Below, in pieces: positions 1 through 7,809 of a stretch of DNA of 10,266 bases. The first letter of the stretch is position 1. Each line of letters begins with the position of its first letter. The notes beneath the pieces are model-generated. The model did not search any database. It saw nothing but the letters and a program-made list of their open reading frames with translations, and was not told the origin of the DNA. Both the position numbers and the translations under genes were made by a program. This DNA is from Candidatus Parvarchaeota archaeon (GTDB taxonomy: Archaea; Nanobdellota; Nanobdellia; Parvarchaeales; Parvarchaeaceae). Where the stretch lies: assembly GCA_030044235.1 (NCBI GenBank), contig JASHWD010000005.1:1-10266 (forward strand), given 5' to 3'.

Positions 1-3000
1 ACACCGCCAAGTTATACAAGTGTTATCCCGCCTACTTCTGCAGAGAATTACACTTCTGCTCTAGGGCAATGCAATGCCTTTTTCAACAACACAAACTGTT
101 TTAGTGGGCATAGCAGTAACTATATTAATTTCAATGAGGGAGTCTTCGCACAAAACATAGAATGCACGCCGAATGGAATCTTTGCAAAGAATATAACCGA
201 CGCGTGGATAAGCTCTATATATCTTGCTAACGACGCAGGAAATTTCTGTGGAGATTTCTTAGGACATAAGAACTTTACGAATCCAACAGCCGGCTCTACT
301 ACCTTTTCGGAAACAATCTCAACGGGTTGTCCGACTTTTAATTCGAACGATTCTTCTGTGTCTATCGTTATAACAGTAAAGAACGTAGGTAATGACAACA
401 TAACCGAGCCTTATCTGGCGGTTTTATTCAGGGACACTAATATAAGCCAGATGTTTTATTCCGCTACGAAAACTTCGCTAACGAATGAGTACAATATATT
501 TGAAGCGTTTGTCGATCAAATGGAAGGACAACCCGGTTTAAATGGCGTAATAGGAGTTAATTATAACAGCTCTTTTGATACGGACATGTTTGTTTACAAT
601 AGTCAGGACCCTATAAACCCGATACCATTACCACAACTTTTCTATAGCGATCCAAATTTACAGTATGAAAATGGTCCTTTTAATAATTCATTGCTGGGGC
701 TTTGGATGTATATACCAAATTCACAGTCTGACGTTAGCGTGATAAGAACGGCAAATACATTCCTTACTCATGCAAGTTCAAACGTTTCTGGTGTACCTGT
801 AATATCGCCAAATGGAACTGCAAGCTTCACCGTACAGGTTCCTATGGATTTATTTGAGGCACTTCTAGAGGGTAAATTCAACGTTAGCGTTTACTTTGGA
901 AATACATTTAATGTTAACTGGTATGGTCCGAACTCCGGCATATCAAGTGATATAGCCCCAAATTATCCGGTCAATCCTCTTCTTCAATCTGGATACAGCG
1001 GAACGTCCTCAAATTATAACAACGAATATATAGAGCCTTCAGCTACGAGTACAAGCTATCTTTCGCCACCTTGGCAGTATATAGTCTCTTACACTATGAA
1101 GATGAACAAGCAGCCATTTTCTTCTACATCTGTATATTCAGATTCTCTGAACTTTTCCGTAGGCGCGCCGTCTTCAAATCAGTCAGTTATAAACAGTACA
1201 ATAAATCCAACAGTAGTAGTAGTTAATGGAACAGGCAAGTACACTTTGACTTCGTCTCAGCTTGTAGGCTCTTCTATATCATGTTTTGCTTCTGAAGATA
1301 ATGTACAAGACTTTAGTGTCTTCTGGAGTACACAAGTAGTCTCACCTAGAAATCTAGAATATGCGGTAGAAAATTCGATATCTCCTAACGGTGCGGTTAT
1401 ATCGAACGCGGTTATTACACGTTGGATAGGGCTTCTATTTTCGCCTTACACAGATGAAACAGTCCTTAACTATGATAATCTTCCTGTCTATCCTGTCTCA
1501 GAAGTTTCTATGCAACTCCAGAAACCTACTATAAATAATACTGAAGCAACAACATCAAGTCAAGCATTTATTTATTTCGGTAACGGCACAGAAGACCCAT
1601 TATTTAGCAATCTTTCTAGCAATTATAATATTTTGTCAGCAGTACCAAACATAACACAAAGTGCGGTTCCTACCTCGATATACGGCTTCACATTGGTTTC
1701 AAATAATCTTTTAGGAAACAGTTCTATACTTAGAATTGCCGGCACACAAGTTTTAAACAATGATAGCGAATTTACAAATAAAAACGTTCAATTAACTCTT
1801 TCTTATGGGGGCTGCACCTTCTCTAATACAACTAACAGCTCTCAGGTACTGGTAGTTGCGCCAAGCGAGTCTTCCTGCGCGGCCGATATGACAAGTGGAT
1901 TGCCATCATCTGAAGTGGATTTAGCAACAATAGAAGTCAGTTCAAGTTACGGTCCATTTTATGTTGAGATGTATAATACCTCGCAGCTAGATCTTGCAAA
2001 TCTTAGTCATTCAGGCACTGTAGTGGTTTCTTCTAACGTTTCGACCAGCGTTAATGGCGTATTTACAGCTTCCCTTAATATTACAGAACTTGTCAGCAAT
2101 GGCTTTACATTGGTTTTCGGAGTAGAACCACAAACGACTGTACTTGACAATTCAGATGTATATTTGTATTATCTTAATGATACGCCGTTTAATTGTGATA
2201 TAGTTAATAATATTTTCGACATAAATAACAACGATGTTCAATTAATTTCTCCTGGAGAGTATAGTGCACCTAATGGTACAATAATGTGCTATCTAAAGAA
2301 CACTTTTCCGGGTATAAGGGCAGTATTTTTGACGCCAGAAAGCTCCTGCCACGGTAAAATAAGTTGTCTTACGACTACATATGAGTATATGGGAAGTGGG
2401 GATATTGGTTTGGGTATATCGGTACAAAACGTTAGCGCAAAAGAGATATACATAACTGACAATGGCGCGCCAATAAATTCGCAGGATTTAAATTTAGAAA
2501 GCTTTGAACAGTCAACGGATAAATGCAATCTTAAAGATAGAGTGGTAACAAACGGTCTGCTTAACATTTCCGGTTGCGCTATGATAGTCGGGGGTAACTA
2601 CACCTTGAACTTTACGGAATACAATGCCGCGGAGCAACAAACCAACATTTTATCGACATATTTCCAGGAGATACAACACACTGCGTCAGGGGCATTTCTA
2701 TCCCTATCACCATTTTCAATTTCAGATAACCCATCCTTCGCCGAAAATATTAGTTTTAATACGCAGTCTATCCCGACTTCTGTGCCAGTAAGCTTTTCAA
2801 TAAGCAATCAAGGTACTTGTTATGGAATAAGGATATTAAGCAATTCACCTTATCCTTACGCAGAAGTCCCGTATCAGGTTATCTCCTCGTCCGGATCTGA
2901 CTGTACATATGAATTTATTCTGAATAAGAATAACGCTTATAATGATGCAAGCTACATAATATTTGGTGGTGAAGAAGCTTCCCCCGTCTCATATTCCAAT

Positions 3001-4005
3001 AACTGGCTTAATGTTTCGGCTACACCGTATACTGACTTTATAACTACTAAGGTTTATTCGCTTGACCTTTTAGGAAATTGCAAATCGTCTGTCGGTCCAT
3101 GCATAAGCGACTTTTCATTTGATAACTCCGGTAGCTTGGGTAACGTTCTTGTAAATAATGTGTCCGCTTCGCCGGCTTCGATAGCCGAAACGTTGTCAGG
3201 TCCAATAGAAGATTGTTTCGCGGTTTCTTATTCCGCTTCTCAGCAGGTTATATGGGACGAGTCCGGCTTTGGCGGGATAAACTATAATGAAAACAAACTT
3301 TACCAGATAACAAATCCCTCTTCTAGTATAGTAAGCACCTACTGCATATTCAATGGTGCACCAGTAATAACCGATTCAGTTTCATTTGATGGAGAGCCAC
3401 TTTCATTTAATATACAAGATAATCTAATCTCAAATTTCTCTTATTTAGAAACATACGACACAAAAACAGGACAAACTAAAGACTTCTATGTTCCACCACC
3501 TAAATTTGTTGGATATAATGGAAGTTACTCCAAAGAAAGCATAAGCGAACCAGAAGTAAAGAGCGTAACAGCTATAGACCCTTACGGTCTTTTACAAAGT
3601 TGTGTTGCTAATAACGGTTACCCGACCTCAACGGTTTTCGCAGCAGGCGCGCCAATAACTCCTACGCCGTCTTCAAGTGGATATTATTGCTTATTCGGCT
3701 TGGAGCCTACTTATACATCTGAATTATCGGTAAATGGTCCGGATAATGTTTATACTACCGCGGGAGGCGAAACAATAGGTCTGCTCTACAAACCCGGTGT
3801 TTATAATCTAAGTGTCAATGGAGTAAATAATACAGTATACGGAGACTGTTCCTTGACCTCTTTGATATCATCGACTTCTAATGTGCAGCATGTTTCTTCT
3901 TCTGAAACGCTTTATCTAAGTGGAGGAGGCCTAACTTGGCCACAGGTCGAAGTAAACGGTACATGGACTAATTATAATCCTTCAAACACAGGAGAAGCCT
4001 TATAG
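1..4005 (+). CDS. Giant secreted surface protein, upstream part (5' partial; ends at a frameshift)
   Basis: The frame is open from the first base of the window, so the true start and any signal peptide lie to the left. A GTG at 358 would be only an internal codon. About 1,334 residues are visible, dominated by Ser, Asn, Thr, Tyr, Val and Ile, with few Lys, Arg or His. I count roughly 42 N-x-S/T sequons, and scattered Cys. This composition indicates an exported, probably N-glycosylated, beta-rich cell-surface protein. The stretch around 358-480 resembles a CARDB/Ig-like start (strand, then N-V-G-N-D-N-I turn), but I recognise no Pfam family with confidence. No catalytic motif or membrane segment is visible. 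The stop at 4003-4005 follows a normal-looking N-T-G-E-A-L and is immediately continued by similar protein in another frame, so this stop is probably not the natural C-terminus. Function is unknown; a structural, adhesion or host-contact role is inferred only from composition and size. Confidence 0.88.
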   Translation, partial: TPPSYTSVIPPTSAENYTSALGQCNAFFNNTNCFSGHSSNYINFNEGVFAQNIECTPNGIFAKNITDAWISSIYLANDAGNFCGDFLGHKNFTNPTAGSTTFSETISTGCPTFNSNDSSVSIVITVKNVGNDNITEPYLAVLFRDTNISQMFYSATKTSLTNEYNIFEAFVDQMEGQPGLNGVIGVNYNSSFDTDMFVYNSQDPINPIPLPQLFYSDPNLQYENGPFNNSLLGLWMYIPNSQSDVSVIRTANTFLTHASSNVSGVPVISPNGTASFTVQVPMDLFEALLEGKFNVSVYFGNTFNVNWYGPNSGISSDIAPNYPVNPLLQSGYSGTSSNYNNEYIEPSATSTSYLSPPWQYIVSYTMKMNKQPFSSTSVYSDSLNFSVGAPSSNQSVINSTINPTVVVVNGTGKYTLTSSQLVGSSISCFASEDNVQDFSVFWSTQVVSPRNLEYAVENSISPNGAVISNAVITRWIGLLFSPYTDETVLNYDNLPVYPVSEVSMQLQKPTINNTEATTSSQAFIYFGNGTEDPLFSNLSSNYNILSAVPNITQSAVPTSIYGFTLVSNNLLGNSSILRIAGTQVLNNDSEFTNKNVQLTLSYGGCTFSNTTNSSQVLVVAPSESSCAADMTSGLPSSEVDLATIEVSSSYGPFYVEMYNTSQLDLANLSHSGTVVVSSNVSTSVNGVFTASLNITELVSNGFTLVFGVEPQTTVLDNSDVYLYYLNDTPFNCDIVNNIFDINNNDVQLISPGEYSAPNGTIMCYLKNTFPGIRAVFLTPESSCHGKISCLTTTYEYMGSGDIGLGISVQNVSAKEIYITDNGAPINSQDLNLESFEQSTDKCNLKDRVVTNGLLNISGCAMIVGGNYTLNFTEYNAAEQQTNILSTYFQEIQHTASGAFLSLSPFSISDNPSFAENISFNTQSIPTSVPVSFSISNQGTCYGIRILSNSPYPYAEVPYQVISSSGSDCTYEFILNKNNAYNDASYIIFGGEEASPVSYSNNWLNVSATPYTDFITTKVYSLDLLGNCKSSVGPCISDFSFDNSGSLGNVLVNNVSASPASIAETLSGPIEDCFAVSYSASQQVIWDESGFGGINYNENKLYQITNPSSSIVSTYCIFNGAPVITDSVSFDGEPLSFNIQDNLISNFSYLETYDTKTGQTKDFYVPPPKFVGYNGSYSKESISEPEVKSVTAIDPYGLLQSCVANNGYPTSTVFAAGAPITPTPSSSGYYCLFGLEPTYTSELSVNGPDNVYTTAGGETIGLLYKPGVYNLSVNGVNNTVYGDCSLTSLISSTSNVQHVSSSETLYLSGGGLTWPQVEVNGTWTNYNPSNTGEAL
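3978..4005 (+). other. Frameshift junction joining the two parts of the giant gene
   Basis: Both frames are open only in this 28-base overlap: the downstream frame has a stop (TAA) at 3975-3977 and the upstream frame stops (TAG) at 4003-4005. In the overlap the upstream frame reads P-S-N-T-G-E-A-L, typical of this protein. The downstream frame reads S-F-K-H-R-R-S-L, a basic cluster unlike anything nearby, then becomes typical at I-A-T-Y-T. The break therefore lies close to 3998-4004 and amounts to a -1 shift, such as one missing base. No X-XXY-YYZ slippery heptamer or homopolymer is present, so programmed slippage is not supported. A sequencing or assembly error, or a real inactivating mutation, are the main explanations. 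Confidence 0.8.
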
Positions 4006-4088
4006 CTACTTACACAGCACCAGTTGGATTTTCCTCGGATATATTATTTAATCCTTCCGCAGTTGGTGGTTCAGGGTCAAGCTATAAT

Positions 4089-7000
4089 ATGATAGGGGAA
4101 TGTCCTGTAAACGAAACAATAGAAAACTACACGCTCTGCGTATCTATTCTCCCTACCCCTACTGTAAAATTAGAAAACGGTAGTTATGATGGAATAGAAG
4201 GGTTGCCTAAGCCGTCGGTAGGAAACTACAATAATTCAAATGGCGGTAGTTCATATGGTCCTGGCGATTACGTTGGCGGCGGTTGTCTGATAAATAGTAA
4301 ATATTCCTGTCAACCGACTGATGGAAGTTTATCTCTGAACCTACCTTCACCTAGAGATGTAATTAGTACAACTGGAACCGCGACATATACAATACCTAAT
4401 CTTTATGAAAGTTCATCAGCACCAATATCCGTGAATAGCGACTCTTATAGTTGCAATGGATGGATAGACGCAGCAAATCAAAGTTCCGGAGGAACTACAA
4501 GTAACATGTCTTGTAACACTAATAATATAGACTGCAGTGTTACACTATCTGTAAATGGAGGAGATGGTAATGGAAACATTCAATTTTCGTGTACAGCTTC
4601 CGATCACAACGCGACTTATAAATATGTAAGATCACAAGGTTTGAATCTAACCGTAAATAGTATAACAACTTCACAATCCGAAACTACTGGGCCATTAGGA
4701 AACCTGACTTGTGGTAACTACACTAATTATATACAGCAAAATGTACAGACCGGTAAAGCTAGTTGGAAAGCATATGTAAGCAACGGCTTAAACGATGTTG
4801 GAGGTTGCCAGGCACCGAGAGACGTTTTCAACATAACGGAACCAATAATAAGCAATACAAGTAGAAGCGTCGGTTTCCAATATACTTATAGTTGTCCCGC
4901 TGGCTACTCCGGGACAATAGTATCCTGCGCAGTTCCTTCTTCAACCAACTTGAAAGGCTCTATACATGTTACAAACAGTTGCACCGACACATCTTACATT
5001 AAATTTGAATCATACACTGTAACAGAGCCAGCACCGGCTGGAACCGACGGTGAAGTACCATTAGGTTGCAATTCTTTTTCGGAACCTAACTATACTACTC
5101 CGACAATCGCAGATGGATGTATCGCTGACCACGTAGGGGAAACATTGTCTATAAACTCATCTTACGCACTGCAGTACATGAATACTACAATTGGTGATTA
5201 TTTGGGAGTCGGTATAGGCGTTATAAGTCAAACCGTTTCTTCCAATATTTCTATACCTCAGAGCGGATCTCAAGCAATCATAAAGGACCAATACCTTAGC
5301 GGACTATCAGTCTCACAATATGAAGCTACCAATATAATTACAGATCTATATCCTACAAACTTATTACTTTCTAATTTACCAGCACAAGCATTGTTTACTT
5401 CTTCTCTTTATCCTTATGACCTTCTAAACGTACTTCTTCTGCAGAACCCTTACTTTAAGATTTATGGTCTTCCAGGATTTGTTAACGGAAGCGTGTTTGA
5501 TTACGCATTGAATCTTTTCACCGGCGGAACATCTGCAAATTGTATCGGTGGAGTAACCGAGGGAGGATATGACATGTACAATTTCGGCGAAGGCGAACTG
5601 TGTTCTGGAGAGAATCCGCTAGCTAACTATCCAAATGGAATATACTTGTCTTTAGGTACGTTAAATGAAGGACTACATGCGATAGAATTTTATAGCGTTA
5701 GCGAAACTGGTAATACCGCCGCGCCTACAGTCAACGTTTACAACACTGTCGGTAGCGCTTATAGTCTGAATGCTGCTTGTACAAATGGAAACGAGAGAGT
5801 ATTTACTTCAACATATAAGGGCGGTAAATGGACACTTAACGTAACTTCTGATGAAGAATGTAATACTATAAACAATAAACTTTATGGTTATATAATCAAC
5901 TGTATATATCAGACTCCAGGCAATCTAACATTCACAACAGCCTCTAAATACTACCTTGGGTATAACCTGCCGACTTTGTGGAATGTCAGTTACACTTTGC
6001 TTGTATCGCCAAAGACATATGACATAATCCCAGTTCCAGTCTATAAAGTCGATGCTAGCTTTGGCTCTTATCTCTCTTTTACTCCAAAGTACGATACTAT
6101 ATTCAATGAGCAAGGACTTCCTAGTAATTATAAATGGACTATAACATACAGCACACAAACTATATCGAGTACTAATCGCAACATAACGGTAGTAACCGCA
6201 CCCGGTACGTATAGTTTTTCGGTAGCAACATTAAGCAATAAATCTTCTACTCTTGATTGTACTACAACTTATACTCCTTCGCCAGCAAAAGGTTCCTTGG
6301 AGGCAGGCTTAACTGAAAATGTCACTTTTACACCTTCCACAGCTTGTATAACAACATTCTTAAACACAAACCTGCCATCCGGTTATATATGGGCTGTTGA
6401 CTACGATGGTAGAAATATCTCCATCTCTACAAGCAATAGTCTATCAATTACATTGCCAGCCGGTTCTACCGGATTTTATTCTTATTCGGCGCTAATCGAA
6501 GGACTTAAATGTACTGCTTCAGGGACTGCTGAAGCAGGATCCACCAGTACACCGTCATGGTCCTGTACTACAAAATTCACAGAATCTGGTCTTCCTTCAG
6601 GTACCACTTGGACAGTAAACTATAATGGAGCAAATCTTTCAAGTACTTCGACTACCAATACGTTTTCTACCGGCGCCGGGAAATTTGTATACACAATCTA
6701 TTCTCCTACCGTTAGCGGTTGCGCATATAACCCTTCGCCGTCATCAGGGATTATAGCTGCTGGGTCCTCACAGTCAATAAGTTATACTCCTGGTTGTACT
6801 ACTACGTTCACAGAATCCGGATTACCTTCAGGCATAACGTGGAAAGTGATTTATGACGGCATAAGTCAATCAGGTTCTTCGTCAACTATTCAAATTAAAA
6901 CTGGTGCAGGCACGTTTTCGTATACTGTAAACTCCCCAAGCGCTAGCGGATGTACCTATTCACCTTCCCCGGCATCAGGCAGTCTTGTAGCAGGATCCTC

Positions 7001-7802
7001 ACAGTCAATAAGCTATACCGGTACCTGTACGACAACATTCTCAGAGTCTAATCTACCTTCTGGTACATCTTGGACCGTCACATACAACGGCGCGACTAAA
7101 TCAAGCACATCAACTACAAATACATTTACTACCGGAACCGGAACTTTCTCATACAGCGTAAGCTCATTGAGTATTAATTCGTGTACCTATTCGCCTTCTC
7201 CAGCATCAGGAAGCCTAACTGCAGGGTCCTCACAATCAGTAAGCTATACTGAGAGCTGTACTACTACATTCACAGAATCTGGTCTTCCTTCTGGGTATAC
7301 TTGGTCCGTTACGTATGACGGTAGCACGGCATCAGCATCAACAGGCTCTTCTATAGCGATAAGCACGGCCCCGGGAACTTATACAGCATCGGTTTATGTT
7401 TCCGATTTGTCATGCTATTCTACCGCTAAATCTGTCAACGCCGGAGGCACTGCCTCTTTTAGCACTTGGAACTGTGTGGTTTTCTTTTTTATATCTTCAG
7501 GTAGCCCGTTGCCAAGTAGTAGATATGATGAGACTGTAACACTAAATGGAGTTTCCCTTACAGCAAATTGGGGAAATAATAGAGTTACTTTACCTGATGG
7601 ACAGACAGGCTTAGAGTTCAGTTTTGGAGGTCTTAGTCCTGGCAGTTCATATTCCTGGTCGGTAAATAGTCCAATAAATGGAGTCTTCGGCGATTGTGGT
7701 ACTTTAACAGGATACGATCAATGGAATGCGAACGTTTCGAGCGGTAGCGTGTACGCGGGGGAAAATAAATCAGTTTATTATTCAGTGTCATGTCCAACGT
7801 GA
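4089..7802 (+). CDS. Giant secreted surface protein, downstream part with C-terminal ESGLPSG repeats
   Basis: From the ATG at 4089 this frame encodes 1,237 residues, but the frame is open back to 3978 and reads naturally from about 4002 (I-A-T-Y-T-A-P-V-G-F). No good Shine-Dalgarno precedes the ATG, and the N-terminus (M-I-G-E-C-P-V-N) is no signal peptide. I therefore read it as the continuation of the protein encoded in 1-4005. About 28 sequons are present. Residues 1-350 hold about 15 Cys, probably a disulfide-rich set of modules. Residues 350-660 are unrecognised and include a Leu-rich stretch (L-L-L-S-N-L-P then L-L-N-V-L-L-L). Residues 668-1236 are seven tandem repeats with an F-x-E-S-G-L-P-S-G-x-x-W core, a module known in archaeal surface proteins and often found with thermopsin-like proteases, but no peptidase domain is visible here. 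There is no C-terminal transmembrane anchor; the chain ends Y-S-V-S-C-P-T. It could be an independent gene, but that is less likely. Confidence 0.85.
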   Translation: MIGECPVNETIENYTLCVSILPTPTVKLENGSYDGIEGLPKPSVGNYNNSNGGSSYGPGDYVGGGCLINSKYSCQPTDGSLSLNLPSPRDVISTTGTATYTIPNLYESSSAPISVNSDSYSCNGWIDAANQSSGGTTSNMSCNTNNIDCSVTLSVNGGDGNGNIQFSCTASDHNATYKYVRSQGLNLTVNSITTSQSETTGPLGNLTCGNYTNYIQQNVQTGKASWKAYVSNGLNDVGGCQAPRDVFNITEPIISNTSRSVGFQYTYSCPAGYSGTIVSCAVPSSTNLKGSIHVTNSCTDTSYIKFESYTVTEPAPAGTDGEVPLGCNSFSEPNYTTPTIADGCIADHVGETLSINSSYALQYMNTTIGDYLGVGIGVISQTVSSNISIPQSGSQAIIKDQYLSGLSVSQYEATNIITDLYPTNLLLSNLPAQALFTSSLYPYDLLNVLLLQNPYFKIYGLPGFVNGSVFDYALNLFTGGTSANCIGGVTEGGYDMYNFGEGELCSGENPLANYPNGIYLSLGTLNEGLHAIEFYSVSETGNTAAPTVNVYNTVGSAYSLNAACTNGNERVFTSTYKGGKWTLNVTSDEECNTINNKLYGYIINCIYQTPGNLTFTTASKYYLGYNLPTLWNVSYTLLVSPKTYDIIPVPVYKVDASFGSYLSFTPKYDTIFNEQGLPSNYKWTITYSTQTISSTNRNITVVTAPGTYSFSVATLSNKSSTLDCTTTYTPSPAKGSLEAGLTENVTFTPSTACITTFLNTNLPSGYIWAVDYDGRNISISTSNSLSITLPAGSTGFYSYSALIEGLKCTASGTAEAGSTSTPSWSCTTKFTESGLPSGTTWTVNYNGANLSSTSTTNTFSTGAGKFVYTIYSPTVSGCAYNPSPSSGIIAAGSSQSISYTPGCTTTFTESGLPSGITWKVIYDGISQSGSSSTIQIKTGAGTFSYTVNSPSASGCTYSPSPASGSLVAGSSQSISYTGTCTTTFSESNLPSGTSWTVTYNGATKSSTSTTNTFTTGTGTFSYSVSSLSINSCTYSPSPASGSLTAGSSQSVSYTESCTTTFTESGLPSGYTWSVTYDGSTASASTGSSIAISTAPGTYTASVYVSDLSCYSTAKSVNAGGTASFSTWNCVVFFFISSGSPLPSSRYDETVTLNGVSLTANWGNNRVTLPDGQTGLEFSFGGLSPGSSYSWSVNSPINGVFGDCGTLTGYDQWNANVSSGSVYAGENKSVYYSVSCPT
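6090..6344 (+). repeat. Surface repeat R1 (divergent ESGLPSG-type)
   Basis: This 85-residue unit is the first of the array. Its core is F-N-E-Q-G-L-P-S-N-Y-K-W, with Tyr where later units have the leading Cys. The second half keeps the shared signature C-T-T-T-Y-T-P-S-P-A-K-G-S-L-E-A-G. It is the most divergent of the units with a clear core, and carries an N-R-N-I-T sequon. Confidence 0.8.
6345..6563 (+). repeat. Surface repeat R2 (73 residues)
   Basis: This unit starts with the leading Cys (C-I-T-T-F), followed by L-N-T-N-L-P-S-G-Y-I-W. It has a second Cys in G-L-K-C-T-A-S and ends with an A-G-S-T-S-T-P-S-W strand. It lacks the S-P-S-P motif of R3-R5 and is closer to R6 in its second half. 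Confidence 0.82.
6564..6794 (+). repeat. Surface repeat R3 (77 residues)
   Basis: The unit begins C-T-T-K-F-T-E-S-G-L-P-S-G-T-T-W, continues with T-S-T-T-N-T-F-S-T-G-A-G, and closes with G-C-A-Y-N-P-S-P-S-S-G and A-G-S-S-Q-S-I-S-Y-T. It has two Cys, so each unit could form an internal disulfide. Only about three charged residues occur in 77, which suits an acidic extracellular setting. Confidence 0.9.
6795..7025 (+). repeat. Surface repeat R4 (77 residues)
   Basis: It has the same length and layout as R3: C-T-T-T-F-T-E-S-G-L-P-S-G-I-T-W core, second Cys in G-C-T-Y-S-P-S-P-A-S-G, and closing A-G-S-S-Q-S-I-S-Y-T. The middle (Y-D-G-I-S-Q-S-G) differs from both neighbours, as expected of a variable loop. 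Confidence 0.9.
7026..7256 (+). repeat. Surface repeat R5 (77 residues)
   Basis: It has the same length and layout as R3 and R4: C-T-T-T-F-S-E-S-N-L-P-S-G-T-S-W core, T-S-T-T-N-T-F middle shared with R3, and S-P-S-P-A-S-G-S-L ending shared with R4. R4 and R5 match closely in protein near their ends but differ at many third codon positions. Confidence 0.9.
7257..7472 (+). repeat. Surface repeat R6 (72 residues)
   Basis: The core is canonical (C-T-T-T-F-T-E-S-G-L-P-S-G-Y-T-W), but the second half is of the R2 type: A-P-G-T-Y-T-A-S-V, then L-S-C-Y-S and A-G-G-T-A-S-F-S-T-W. It shares a 23-base identical stretch with R3 over the core (6576-6598 and 7269-7291). Confidence 0.88.
7473..7799 (+). 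repeat. Terminal divergent repeat R7 / C-terminal cap (109 residues)
   Basis: It starts at the expected Cys (C-V-V-F-F-F) and keeps only a ghost of the core (S-S-G-S-P-L-P-S-S) with an insertion before V-T-L-N-G. It is longer than the other units and has two further Cys (G-D-C-G-T and the final S-C-P-T). It probably caps the array; no membrane helix or sorting motif follows. Confidence 0.6.
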
Positions 7803-7804
7803 GG
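7801..7804 (+). promoter_or_regulatory. Shine-Dalgarno for the small membrane protein
   Basis: GAGG lies five bases before the ATG at 7810 and overlaps the TGA stop (7800-7802) of the preceding gene. This fixes the start at 7810 rather than the upstream in-frame ATG at 7726, and points to translational coupling with the giant gene. Confidence 0.7.
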
Positions 7805-7809
7805 AAAAT

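Noticed and set aside
120..401. Minus-strand open frame of 93 codons
   Set aside because: It lies wholly inside the giant surface gene on the other strand, with no recognisable domain and no start signals; a shadow frame.
2289..2807. Two minus-strand open frames (2289-2567 and 2598-2807)
   Set aside because: Both are antisense to a long coding frame with consistent composition; no family resemblance or ribosome-binding site.
3991..4005. Programmed -1 ribosomal frameshift
   Set aside because: No slippery X-XXY-YYZ heptamer or homopolymer in the overlap and no obvious stimulatory hairpin after it; an indel is simpler.
5925..6158. Minus-strand open frame of 77 codons
   Set aside because: Antisense to the giant gene at the start of the repeat array; no domain.
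6090..7472. CRISPR or DNA-level tandem array
   Set aside because: The repeats are protein-coding, 216-255 bases long, with codon-level divergence and no spacers; they are protein domains.
7726..7809. Longer N-terminus for the small membrane protein, starting at the ATG at 7726
   Set aside because: The extension would overlap the end of the giant gene in another frame, puts a Cys/Arg-rich stretch before the membrane helix, and ignores the Shine-Dalgarno placed for 7810.
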